NCBI RefSeq assembly: GCF_007954275.1
Contig: NZ_VOLT01000001.1
Coordinates: 1-64,000 of the forward strand
From: Colwellia demingiae
Lineage (GTDB): Bacteria > Pseudomonadota > Gammaproteobacteria > Enterobacterales > Alteromonadaceae
Length of the DNA stretch: 64,000 nucleotides
Direction of reading: 5' to 3'
Part shown: positions 56,117 to 64,000 of the stretch, piece after piece
Position numbering within the stretch: the first letter of the stretch is position 1
Layout of the letters: each line of letters opens with the position of its first letter
Notes under the pieces: generated by a model
The model's database searches: none
Seen by the model: the letters and a program-made list of their open reading frames with translations, nothing else
Told to the model about the DNA's origin: nothing
Position numbers and translations under genes: made by a program

Positions 56117-56797
56117 TTACGTTAACTTGCCATTGGCAAACATAAGGATTTTATTGACTACTTCTGTAATAGAAATATCCGTAGAATCAATAGTTAACGC
56201 TCCTTCTGCCGGGATAAGTGGAGCTACCTTGCGGTTTTGATCTCGCTCATCTCGTTGACGTATGTCGTCCAAAAGGCGCACGATGTTAACATCAATCCCT
56301 TTTTCTTTCAACTGATTAAATCTTCGTTCAGCCCGTTCTTCCGCGCTAGCAGTTAAAAATATCTTCACTGGTGCTTTCGGAAAAACAACGGTTCCCATGT
56401 CGCGACCATCTGCAATTAAGCCAGGGCTAACGCTAAAAGCACGTTGTCTTCGCAATAGTGCTTCTCTAACACGTGGAAATGCTGCTACTTTCGATGCTAA
56501 TCCGCCAACTTCTTCAGTACGAATAATTTCAGTAACATTTTCACCTTCTAAAATAACTTTAGCTTCACCTTGACTATTAATTTCAAATTGAACATCTAAA
56601 TGAGCAGCCATAGGGATAAGAGGCTCTTCGTCATCTAATGCAAGTTGGTGATGCTGAATAGCAACTGCTAAGACGCGATAAATAGCCCCACTGTCAAGAA
56701 GGTGCCAACCTAATTGATCCGCAACTATCCTTGCAACGGTTCCTTTGCCAGCCCCACTTGGGCCGTCAATGGTTATAACTGGAGTGCTTTCCTGCAT
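56117..56797 (-). CDS. cmk: Cytidylate kinase
   Basis: 226 residues; phosphorylates CMP and dCMP. P-loop [22 protein letters not shown]-binding [12 protein letters not shown] and [10 protein letters not shown]. Between aroA and rpsA as in most gammaproteobacteria. Confidence 0.97.
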   Translation of the reverse strand: MQESTPVITIDGPSGAGKGTVARIVADQLGWHLLDSGAIYRVLAVAIQHHQLALDDEEPLIPMAAHLDVQFEINSQGEAKVILEGENVTEIIRTEEVGGLASKVAAFPRVREALLRRQRAFSVSPGLIADGRDMGTVVFPKAPVKIFLTASAEERAERRFNQLKEKGIDVNIVRLLDDIRQRDERDQNRKVAPLIPAEGALTIDSTDISITEVVNKILMFANGKLT

Positions 56798-56912
56798 ACT
56801 TTTTTTCTCCTAACATCAAAATCGGCGCAATTATACGGGATTTATAGAGTAATACCAATCGGACTAATTTAATTGATATAATATCGCGTAAAAATGTTTG
56901 TCTCTAACTTTA

Positions 56913-58193
56913 TTAACAAGAAACTTGTGCTAGCTTGTCAAAATAGTCAGGAAATGTTTTAGCCGTACACTTAGGATCATTAATAGTAACGGGTGTATCA
57001 CTCAAAGCAACAAGAGAGAAACACATAGCGACTCTATGATCGTTATAGGTATCAATCTCTGCATGTTTCAGTGATTTTGGTGGAGTAATTGAAATATAGT
57101 CTTTGCCTTCAACAACCTCAGCTCCAACCTTTCTTAGTTCCGTAGCCATTGCATTTAATCGGTCTGTTTCTTTTACTCGCCAGTTATATATATTTCTAAT
57201 GGTCGTTGTACCTGTCGCAAATAGTGCTGTGGTAGCAATAGTCATTGCCGCATCAGGAATATGATTCATATCCATATCTACTGCGGTCAATGGCTTACCT
57301 ATAACGGTGATTGATTCATCCTTCCAATGAACTTCTGCGCCCATTTTTTCAAGAACATCGGCAAAATGCTTATCTCCCTGAACACTGAGTTTACCGACAC
57401 CATGAACAGTGACTGTTCCACCTTTAATAGCACCTGCAGCTAAGAAATATGAAGCAGAAGATGCATCACCTTCCACCATATATTTATCTAGCGCTTGATA
57501 TGCCTGATTACCGTTAACGCTGAAAGACTTATAGTCATTATTTTGAACACTAACACCAAACCGAGACATAATATCAAGCGTAATATCAATATAAGGTTTA
57601 GAAACTAATTCACCAACAATTTCTATTCTAGTATTGGTTTCTAATAAAGGTGCAATCATCAAGATTGCAGTTAAAAATTGGCTGGATATAGAACCATCGA
57701 TGGTCACTGTATTGCCCGTTAATGCTTTACCTTTAATTCTTACCGGTGGATAATCTTTATTTTCCAAATATTCTATATCGGCATCAAGCTGGGTTAAAGC
57801 ATCAACTAAGTGACCAATCGGCCGCTCTTTCATTCTTTCTTCACCCGTTAAGATAAACTCACCTTCACTTGCCGCTAGTGCAGCACACAATGGGCGCATC
57901 GCCGTACCTGCGTTACCTAAGTACAGCTCCAACGGCTCTTTAGTATTGAAAAAACCACTATTTCCAATAACAGTACACTCAGTACCACAATCGCTTAACG
58001 TATATTCAATACCAAGGCTTTTTAACGCATTTAGCATATGGTTGATGTCATCACTCACTAATAAATTAGTGATTTTTGTAACACCATTAGCTAACGCCGC
58101 AATTAACAAGGCACGGTTAGATAAACTTTTAGAACCAGGTAAAAATATTTCTCCATTAATTTTACCTATTGGCTTTAATGTTAACTGTTCCAC
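56913..58193 (-). CDS. aroA: 5-enolpyruvylshikimate-3-phosphate synthase
   Basis: 426 residues from the GTG at 58193. That start has AGAGGAA before it, lies one base after the serC stop and gives [12 protein letters not shown], matching enteric AroA; the in-frame ATG at 58214 would overlap serC. Catalyses the sixth shikimate step. Motifs [24 protein letters not shown] and the C-terminal [10 protein letters not shown] are diagnostic. The [10 protein letters not shown] stretch is the class I (glyphosate-sensitive) type. Confidence 0.97.
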   Translation of the reverse strand: MEQLTLKPIGKINGEIFLPGSKSLSNRALLIAALANGVTKITNLLVSDDINHMLNALKSLGIEYTLSDCGTECTVIGNSGFFNTKEPLELYLGNAGTAMRPLCAALAASEGEFILTGEERMKERPIGHLVDALTQLDADIEYLENKDYPPVRIKGKALTGNTVTIDGSISSQFLTAILMIAPLLETNTRIEIVGELVSKPYIDITLDIMSRFGVSVQNNDYKSFSVNGNQAYQALDKYMVEGDASSASYFLAAGAIKGGTVTVHGVGKLSVQGDKHFADVLEKMGAEVHWKDESITVIGKPLTAVDMDMNHIPDAAMTIATTALFATGTTTIRNIYNWRVKETDRLNAMATELRKVGAEVVEGKDYISITPPKSLKHAEIDTYNDHRVAMCFSLVALSDTPVTINDPKCTAKTFPDYFDKLAQVSC

Positions 58194-58194
58194 T

Positions 58195-59280
58195 TTATCT
58201 ATTCCTCTTTTCAAACTTTTGCATAAAGTCTACGAGCGCTTGTACACCTTCAATAGGCATTGCATTATAAATACTTGCGCGCATACCACCAACAATTCGA
58301 TGGCCCTTAAGCGCTGTTAAACCAGCAGCCTCAGACTCACTCAAAAACTTTTCATTTAAAGTTTCATCTTTTAACCAAAAAGGAATATTCATCTTGCTAC
58401 GATATTTTGTATCAATAGTATTTTGATAGAAGTCACTATCATCAATAGCTTGATACAATAACGCCGCTTTAGCTTGATTAATTTTAGCAATAGCTTTTAC
58501 GCCACCTAGCTCTTTAAGCCACTGGAATACTAAACCCGCAAGATACCAAGCATACGTTGGAGGAGTATTATACATTGAGTCATTATCTGCAGCCAATTTG
58601 TAATTCATAATACAGGGTGTGGCTATTTGAGCATGACCCAGTAAGTCTTCACGAACAATAACAATGGTTAAGCCTGATGGGCCGATATTTTTTTGAGCAC
58701 CAGCATAGATTAAGCCAAATTTACTGACGTCGACTTCATGGGATAAAATAGTTGATGACATATCAGCAACTAAAGGCACACCATTAGTTTCTGGTATTTC
58801 ATTAATTTCGATACCGTTAACGGTTTCATTAGGGCAATAATGAACATAAGCCGCGTTGGGACTTATTGGCCATTCTGTTGGGTTAAGGACACTAATATTG
58901 CCATTATCTTCTTTGGTGATGTTAATAACATTAATATCACCAAAGTTTTTTGCTTCGGCTGCTGCTGCTTTAGACCATGAGCCATCAACAATGTAATCAG
59001 CAGTTTGTCCTGTGGGTAATAAATTCAATGGAACAGCAGAAAACTGTCCACGTCCTCCACCATGACAAAACAACACTTTATAATTATCAGGAATTGACAT
59101 TAGCTCACGTAAATCAGCTTCTGCTTTTTCAGCCATTGCAATGTAAATACCACTACGATGGCTTAATTCCATCACAGAGCTACCCGTATCTTGCCAATTA
59201 ATAAACTCTTGTTGTGCTTTTGCCATTACAGGTGTCGGCAACATCGCTGGACCAGCACAAAAATTAAAAACTTCTGACAT
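58195..59280 (-). CDS. serC: Phosphoserine aminotransferase
   Basis: 361 residues from the ATG at 59280 (preceded by AGTAGGA). Makes 3-phosphoserine for serine and pyridoxal synthesis. [11 protein letters not shown] at the start, and the pyridoxal-binding Lys in [13 protein letters not shown]. Translationally close to aroA. Downstream of gyrA, separated by a terminator. Confidence 0.97.
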   Translation of the reverse strand: MSEVFNFCAGPAMLPTPVMAKAQQEFINWQDTGSSVMELSHRSGIYIAMAEKAEADLRELMSIPDNYKVLFCHGGGRGQFSAVPLNLLPTGQTADYIVDGSWSKAAAAEAKNFGDINVINITKEDNGNISVLNPTEWPISPNAAYVHYCPNETVNGIEINEIPETNGVPLVADMSSTILSHEVDVSKFGLIYAGAQKNIGPSGLTIVIVREDLLGHAQIATPCIMNYKLAADNDSMYNTPPTYAWYLAGLVFQWLKELGGVKAIAKINQAKAALLYQAIDDSDFYQNTIDTKYRSKMNIPFWLKDETLNEKFLSESEAAGLTALKGHRIVGGMRASIYNAMPIEGVQALVDFMQKFEKRNR

Positions 59281-59331
59281 TATCATTCCTACTAACTGCT
59301 ATTTGAAATATTATTTCGTTAAAAAAACACA

Positions 59332-59362
59332 TTAAAAAAGGCGGTTATTAGCCGCCCTTTTA
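59332..59362 (-). terminator. Terminator after gyrA
   Basis: GGGCGGCTAATAACCGCC on the minus strand pairs GGCGG with CCGCC and is followed by six T. It lies 17 bp past the gyrA stop. Confidence 0.85.
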
Positions 59363-59378
59363 AATGTTACTGCAACAA

Positions 59379-62093
59379 TTACTCTTGATTGTCGTCTTGT
59401 GTGCTATCAGCTTCATCCTGTTGAGCACTATGCTCTGGATTGGGCTCCACACTTTTTTCAATGACTTCATCACCTTCAGCAACTTCTTCAAGCTCTGCTG
59501 GCTCTTCAATTTCATCAATACGTTGTAGTGCTACCACATGTTCATCATCAGCAGTACGTATCAAACGTACACCTTGAGTATTACGACCAATAACGCTCAC
59601 TTCATTGACGCGAGTACGGACTAAAGTACCACTGTCAGTAATTAGCATTATCTCATCAAGATCTTCTACTTGAACCGCACCAACAACTTTACCATTACGT
59701 TCACTCACTTTAATAGAAACAACACCTTTCGTTGCTCTACTCTTAGCTGGATATTCTGCTAAGTCAGTACGTTTACCAAAACCATTTTCAGTAATGGTTA
59801 AGATAGGGCCATCATTTTTAGGGATAATGAGAGAAACAACTTTTTGATCACCTTCAAGCTTGATACCACGAACACCAGTACCGGTACGACCGATTGGTTT
59901 TAACGCCCATCGTTGTTCACCCGTTTCTGGATCAAGTTTTATTTCACCTGTTTCACTATCACGCACTTTTTCGTTAAAGCGGACAACTTTACCAGCATCA
60001 GAGAACAACATAATATCGTTAGTACCATCAGTAATATCAACACCGATTAAGGTATCATCATCACGAAGGTTTAACGCAATAATACCGTTAGCACGTTGAT
60101 TAGAGTAGGCATCCAAACGGGTTTTCTTCACCGTTCCAGAAGCCGTTGCCATAACGATATATTTATCATCGGCATAATCACGCACTGGTAAGATAGCGGT
60201 AATTCGTTCATCACTCTCTAATGGCAAGATGTTTACAATAGGTCTACCTCTTGCTGTACGACTTGCTAGTGGTAATTGGAAAACTTTCAACCAATATAAT
60301 TTACCGCGATCTGAGAAACATAAAATAGTGTCATGTGTATTAGCCACGAGTAAACGTTCAATGAAATCTTCTTCTTTCATCTTAGTCGCTGCTTTACCTT
60401 TACCACCACGACGCTGAGCTTCGTAATCACTTAAGACTTGATATTTAACATAGCCTTCATGCGATAGTGTCACTACAACATCTTCTTCAGTGATTAAGTC
60501 TTCTAAAGACAAATCATGTGAAGCATTAGTAATTTCAGTTCTACGTTCATCACCAAACTCATCACGAATAGCAACAAGTTCTTCACAAATCACTTCCATT
60601 AAACGAGCTGGCGTAGCCAAAATATGCATTAATTCTGCAATAAGGTCTAATAACGCTTTGTACTCGCTTAGAATTTTATCGTGTTCCATACCAGAGAGTT
60701 TGTATAACTGTAGGTCGACGATTGCTTTTGCTTGCTCGGCGGTTAGGTAATATAAACCGTCACGAATACCATATTCAGGTTCTAACCACTCAGGACGTGC
60801 TGCATCATTACCTGCTTCGCTGAGCATGTTTGCAACATTACCAAGTTCCCAACCTTGAGAAATAAGCTTTTCTTCAGATTCTTTTCTGTTGTTAGAATTT
60901 TTAATCATTTCGATGATTGGGTCTATATTTGCTAATGCAATTGATAAACCTTCTAAGATATGAGCACGATCACGCGCTTTTCTTAATTCGAAAATAGTAC
61001 GACGAGTAACAACTTCACGGCGATGTAAAACAAACGCTTCTAACATCTCTTTAATATTAAATATTTTAGGTTGGCCATTGGTTAATGCCACCATATTTAA
61101 ACCAAAAGAGACCTGCATTTGCGTCAGTTTGTATAAGTTATTTAAAACAACTTCACCCACTTCACCGCGCTTGATTTCAATAACCATACGCATGCCATCT
61201 TTATCAGACTCATCACGTAAAGCAGAAATACCTTCAAGACGTTTATCTTTAACAAGCTCAGCCATTTTTTCAATTAAGCGTGCTTTGTTTACTTGATAAG
61301 GTAGTTCATGAACAATTATGGTTTCTTTACCCGTGGTTTCATGTACATCAATACTTGCACGTGCACGAATTTTTATTTTACCGCGACCCGTTCGGTACGC
61401 TTCTTCGATACCTGCACGACCACTAATAATACCTGCCGTTGGAAAGTCAGGTCCAGGGATGTGTTCTAAAATTTCTTCAAACGTTAATTCACTGTTATCA
61501 ATAAGCGCTAAACAGGCATTGATTACTTCAGTTAAATTATGCGGAGGAATATTGGTTGCCATACCAACAGCAATACCTGAGGTGCCGTTAACTAATAAGT
61601 TAGGTACGCGGGTTGGCATAACCGCTGGTATATGTTCTGTACCATCATAGTTAGGTACAAAATCAACGGTTTCTTTATCTAAATCGGCAAGAATAGAATG
61701 TGCAATTTTAGACATTCTAATTTCGGTATAACGCATTGCTGCTGCGCTATCGCCATCAACAGAACCAAAGTTACCTTGTCCATCGACAAGCATGTAACGT
61801 AAGGAGAATGGCTGTGCCATACGAACTATTGTATCGTAAACTGCAGTATCACCATGAGGGTGATACTTACCTATTACATCACCAACCACACGGGCTGATT
61901 TCTTATAGGCTTTGTTCCAATCATTACCTAATACATCCATGGCGAATAACACCCGGCGATGTACAGGTTTTAAGCCATCACGAACGTCAGGCAATGCACG
62001 CCCAACTATTACACTCATGGCATAATCTAAATAGGAGGTTTTTAGTTCATCTTCAATATTAACTGGAACTATTTGTTTGGCCAGATCGGACAT
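59379..62093 (-). CDS. gyrA: DNA gyrase subunit A
   Basis: 904 residues; the breakage-rejoining subunit of gyrase. Catalytic Tyr122 in [10 protein letters not shown], and the quinolone region [13 protein letters not shown] with Thr83 and Asp87 (E. coli numbering coincides). GyrA-box QRRGGKG starts the beta-pinwheel domain. The C-terminal tail (about 875-904) is strongly acidic. A Thr at 83 is natural in several genera. Convergent with none; divergent from ubiG. Confidence 0.98.
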   Translation of the reverse strand: MSDLAKQIVPVNIEDELKTSYLDYAMSVIVGRALPDVRDGLKPVHRRVLFAMDVLGNDWNKAYKKSARVVGDVIGKYHPHGDTAVYDTIVRMAQPFSLRYMLVDGQGNFGSVDGDSAAAMRYTEIRMSKIAHSILADLDKETVDFVPNYDGTEHIPAVMPTRVPNLLVNGTSGIAVGMATNIPPHNLTEVINACLALIDNSELTFEEILEHIPGPDFPTAGIISGRAGIEEAYRTGRGKIKIRARASIDVHETTGKETIIVHELPYQVNKARLIEKMAELVKDKRLEGISALRDESDKDGMRMVIEIKRGEVGEVVLNNLYKLTQMQVSFGLNMVALTNGQPKIFNIKEMLEAFVLHRREVVTRRTIFELRKARDRAHILEGLSIALANIDPIIEMIKNSNNRKESEEKLISQGWELGNVANMLSEAGNDAARPEWLEPEYGIRDGLYYLTAEQAKAIVDLQLYKLSGMEHDKILSEYKALLDLIAELMHILATPARLMEVICEELVAIRDEFGDERRTEITNASHDLSLEDLITEEDVVVTLSHEGYVKYQVLSDYEAQRRGGKGKAATKMKEEDFIERLLVANTHDTILCFSDRGKLYWLKVFQLPLASRTARGRPIVNILPLESDERITAILPVRDYADDKYIVMATASGTVKKTRLDAYSNQRANGIIALNLRDDDTLIGVDITDGTNDIMLFSDAGKVVRFNEKVRDSETGEIKLDPETGEQRWALKPIGRTGTGVRGIKLEGDQKVVSLIIPKNDGPILTITENGFGKRTDLAEYPAKSRATKGVVSIKVSERNGKVVGAVQVEDLDEIMLITDSGTLVRTRVNEVSVIGRNTQGVRLIRTADDEHVVALQRIDEIEEPAELEEVAEGDEVIEKSVEPNPEHSAQQDEADSTQDDNQE

Positions 62094-62405
62094 AAATCGA
62101 TGGTATCCCTTAACTAATTCTTTTGCTTAACAATACTAGCAATATAGCGAGGCTAATTTTTAGTAGTAAATAAACGGTATTTTAAAGATTTTATTGTTAT
62201 CTAATAGACACTAATAATAGTAATCAACGCAGCATACTAGCATAAAAATTGTTGATGCCATACAGCTTTATTTAAAGGTTTTTTTAGGGGTAATAATCAG
62301 CTTAAAAAAGCATCTAAAAAGCCTAGATTTGATCTATCCCCTTTGCTTAAAAATGACTTTCGTTTAGAATCGAATTATTGAAAGTCAATTTAAAGTAGTG
62401 AATGT
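62094..62405. other. gyrA-ubiG divergent promoter region
   Basis: 312 bp of AT-rich sequence between divergent genes. It should hold both promoters. I see no repeat, operator or small gene that I can name with confidence. Confidence 0.5.
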
Positions 62406-63146
62406 ATGTCAAGCCAACCCCTTAACGTAAATGAAGATGAAATCGCAAAGTTCGAACAAGTTGCTAGCCAATGGTGGGATTTAACTGGTGACTTTAAACC
62501 TTTACATCAAATTAACCCATTAAGAGTACAATTTATAAGTCAGCATATTGCTCTTCAAAGCGAAGGCATTCATCCGAAGAATGGCTTTTATGATATGCAA
62601 ATTATTGATGTTGGTTGTGGCGGCGGTATCTTATCAGAATCACTCGCAAAACTTGGTGCCAACGTAACGGGCATTGATATGGGCACCGAACCACTAAATG
62701 TTGCAAAATTACATGCGTTAGAAACTGGCGTATCCATTAATTATCAAAAGATTACTGCCGAAGAAAAAGCACTGCAAAATCCAGGCACTTTTGATGTAGT
62801 TACTTGTATGGAAATGCTAGAACATGTTCCTGATCCAGCATCAGTGATTCAAGCATGCTCTACTTTAGTTAAGCCTGGAGGCTTGATATTCTTTTCAACC
62901 CTCAATAAAAGTATTAAATCTTATCTACTAGCAATACTTGCAGCAGAGAAACTTCTCAAAATAGTACCTGATGGTACACATGACCATGATAAGTTTATTA
63001 GACCTTCTCAACTTATTGGTTGGGCAGAAGAACACGGATTAAAGTGTATAGATGCCAGTGGTATCCATTACAATCCGATCACAGGAAATCATAAGCTCAA
63101 TGATTCACTCGATGTTAATTATATATTGTGTTGCCGCAAGCTTTAA
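62406..63146 (+). CDS. ubiG: Ubiquinone biosynthesis O-methyltransferase
   Basis: 246 residues; performs both O-methylations in ubiquinone synthesis. SAM-binding motif [26 protein letters not shown], then [15 protein letters not shown] and the [11 protein letters not shown] strand, with KFIRPSQL. The neighbour order gyrA-ubiG-nrdA is common in gammaproteobacteria. Confidence 0.97.
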   Translation: MSSQPLNVNEDEIAKFEQVASQWWDLTGDFKPLHQINPLRVQFISQHIALQSEGIHPKNGFYDMQIIDVGCGGGILSESLAKLGANVTGIDMGTEPLNVAKLHALETGVSINYQKITAEEKALQNPGTFDVVTCMEMLEHVPDPASVIQACSTLVKPGGLIFFSTLNKSIKSYLLAILAAEKLLKIVPDGTHDHDKFIRPSQLIGWAEEHGLKCIDASGIHYNPITGNHKLNDSLDVNYILCCRKL

Positions 63147-63511
63147 AAATAACTAACCCTAGTTGTTTATAAAGTTCAAAACTTGGTAAATTCGATGGTT
63201 CAGGTACGTGCAGAATAATTGTTGTATAAACAATCAAGTTGTTTAAACATTAATCTGTGCTTACCTTGATTCTTTAACATACTGTAAAATAACGAATTTA
63301 ATTTGGTTATACTAATTCACTATAGCGTACTTAAATATTGAACAAAAATAATTTATAAAAATAATTTCCCTTAAAAAAAGTAAAATAATCGTTGCTTTTA
63401 GTAAATTCCAAAATCAAATTGTCTTACTAGGTTAGTCATCACTAACCCTGAAATTACGGCAAAAATAATCACAAAGATCAACTCTTTTTATCACTTGCAA
63501 AACAGGTCAAA

Positions 63512-63558
63512 CCTCACTATCTTGTGTCTAGAATTATAAAAAACCCTAGATATTGTGC
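63512..63558. promoter_or_regulatory. Tandem NrdR boxes upstream of nrdA
   Basis: CCTCACTATCTTGTGT (63512-63527) and ACCCTAGATATTGTGC (63543-63558) both resemble the NrdR box ACACWATATATWGTGT. Their starts are 31 bp apart, three helical turns, the spacing needed for NrdR binding. The rest of the 555-bp gap between ubiG and nrdA (63147-63701) holds AT-rich promoter sequence and no gene. Confidence 0.7.
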
Positions 63559-63701
63559 ATTTGATGCTCAGTGGTTATTTTTAATACTACGTATTTTAGT
63601 TATTTATTTCTAATACGTATGTGGGATTTTTTATTAGGGACGTTTTAGATCCTTTTATTAGGAATAAGAAACAATAACAATAATCGCTTTGCAGGTATTT
63701 C

Positions 63702-64000
63702 ATGAATAACAACCTTTCTGTAACTAAACGAAATGGTAAAAAAGAAACCATTGATTTAGAAAAAATTCACCGTGTAATTGCTTGGGCTGCTGAAGGCTTA
63801 GAACAAGTATCAGTGTCTCAAGTTGAATTAAAATCTCACATTCAGTTTTATGACGGTATCAAAACTGAAGATATTCATGAAACAATTATTAAGGCCGCTG
63901 CTGATTTGATATCTGAGGAAACTCCAGATTATCAATACCTAGCAGCCCGCTTAGCCGTATTTCATTTACGTAAAAAAGCCTATGGTCAATTTGAGCCACC
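63702..64000 (+). CDS. nrdA: Ribonucleoside-diphosphate reductase alpha subunit (5' part)
   Basis: First 99 codons only; the gene runs off the window. It starts at ATG after GCAGGTATTTC. The N-terminal ATP-cone is visible: VTKRNGKKETIDLEKIHRVIAWAAEGL and later IKAAADLISEETPDYQYLAARLAVFHL, matching class Ia NrdA, which makes deoxyribonucleotides. Two NrdR boxes lie upstream. Confidence 0.93.
   Translation, partial: MNNNLSVTKRNGKKETIDLEKIHRVIAWAAEGLEQVSVSQVELKSHIQFYDGIKTEDIHETIIKAAADLISEETPDYQYLAARLAVFHLRKKAYGQFEP

Noticed and set aside
58194..58214. ATG at 58214 as aroA start
   Set aside because: It would overlap the serC coding end, and the GTG at 58193 has the better ribosome site and the conserved N-terminus.
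59379..62093. GyrA Thr83 as an acquired quinolone-resistance mutation
   Set aside because: Thr at this position is the normal residue in several bacterial genera, so the sequence alone gives no sign of resistance.

Overview
The window is AT-rich gammaproteobacterial chromosome. Its order serC-aroA-cmk-rpsA-ihfB-lapA-lapB-pyrF next to gyrA, ubiG and nrdA, together with tusDCBE, a DUF2989 lipoprotein and a long-form GAPDH, fits a marine Alteromonadales bacterium. A Colwellia- or Thalassotalea-like organism is my best guess; this is inferred from gene content and composition, not from a search.

Bases 1-41,150 are accessory and almost entirely about the cell envelope and metals. (a) 0.5-5.4 kb: a minus-strand operon of a GtrB/ArnC-like glycosyltransferase, an ArnT-like membrane transferase, a response regulator and its histidine kinase, with a divergent GtrA flippase. 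(b) 5.5-9.5 kb: a di-heme peroxidase-like lipoprotein, a cytochrome c gene split by an 11-bp tandem duplication, a STAS-like protein, an HbpS/GlcG-like periplasmic protein and a Crp/Fnr regulator. (c) 9.6-17.2 kb: an iron-type uptake locus with a TonB-dependent receptor, DUF4198, a frameshifted DUF2798, DUF2271, a PepSY-type membrane protein, a response regulator whose phosphorylation site is lost, and a private ExbB-ExbD-ExbD-TonB set. (d) 17.4-21.7 kb: an RND efflux pair. (e) 22-26.3 kb: a monoheme cytochrome, a Tat-exported multicopper oxidase and a second kinase/regulator pair. (f) 26.4-31.2 kb: an operon of EptA-like phosphoethanolamine transferase, PAP2 phosphatase, DgkA and an LtaS-like sulfatase-fold transferase. 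(g) 31.9-32.9 kb: a lone integron-type gene cassette with an attC site and no integrase. (h) 33.2-41.1 kb: a DJ-1/PfpI protein, a CadC-like membrane regulator with a beta-propeller, and a MacA/MacB-like export system.

The most interesting signal is a recurring 17-bp element (consensus about KGTCWAAWWWRTGTCAY, two half-sites 11 bp apart) in the promoters of sections a, c, d and f, with a weaker copy before h. At four of them the distance from the element to a -10-like hexamer is the same. This suggests that one OmpR-family regulator, or the three related regulators encoded here, controls lipid A decoration, efflux and iron uptake as one envelope-defence regulon.

Bases 41,150-64,000 are core genome: two identical tRNA-Ser(UGA) genes and a third decayed copy, tag, a YccA/BI-1 membrane protein, tusDCBE, a long GAPDH, a DUF2989 lipoprotein, msrB, gnd, gapA, pyrF, lapB, lapA, ihfB, rpsA, cmk, aroA, serC, gyrA, ubiG and the start of nrdA, which is preceded by two NrdR-type boxes.
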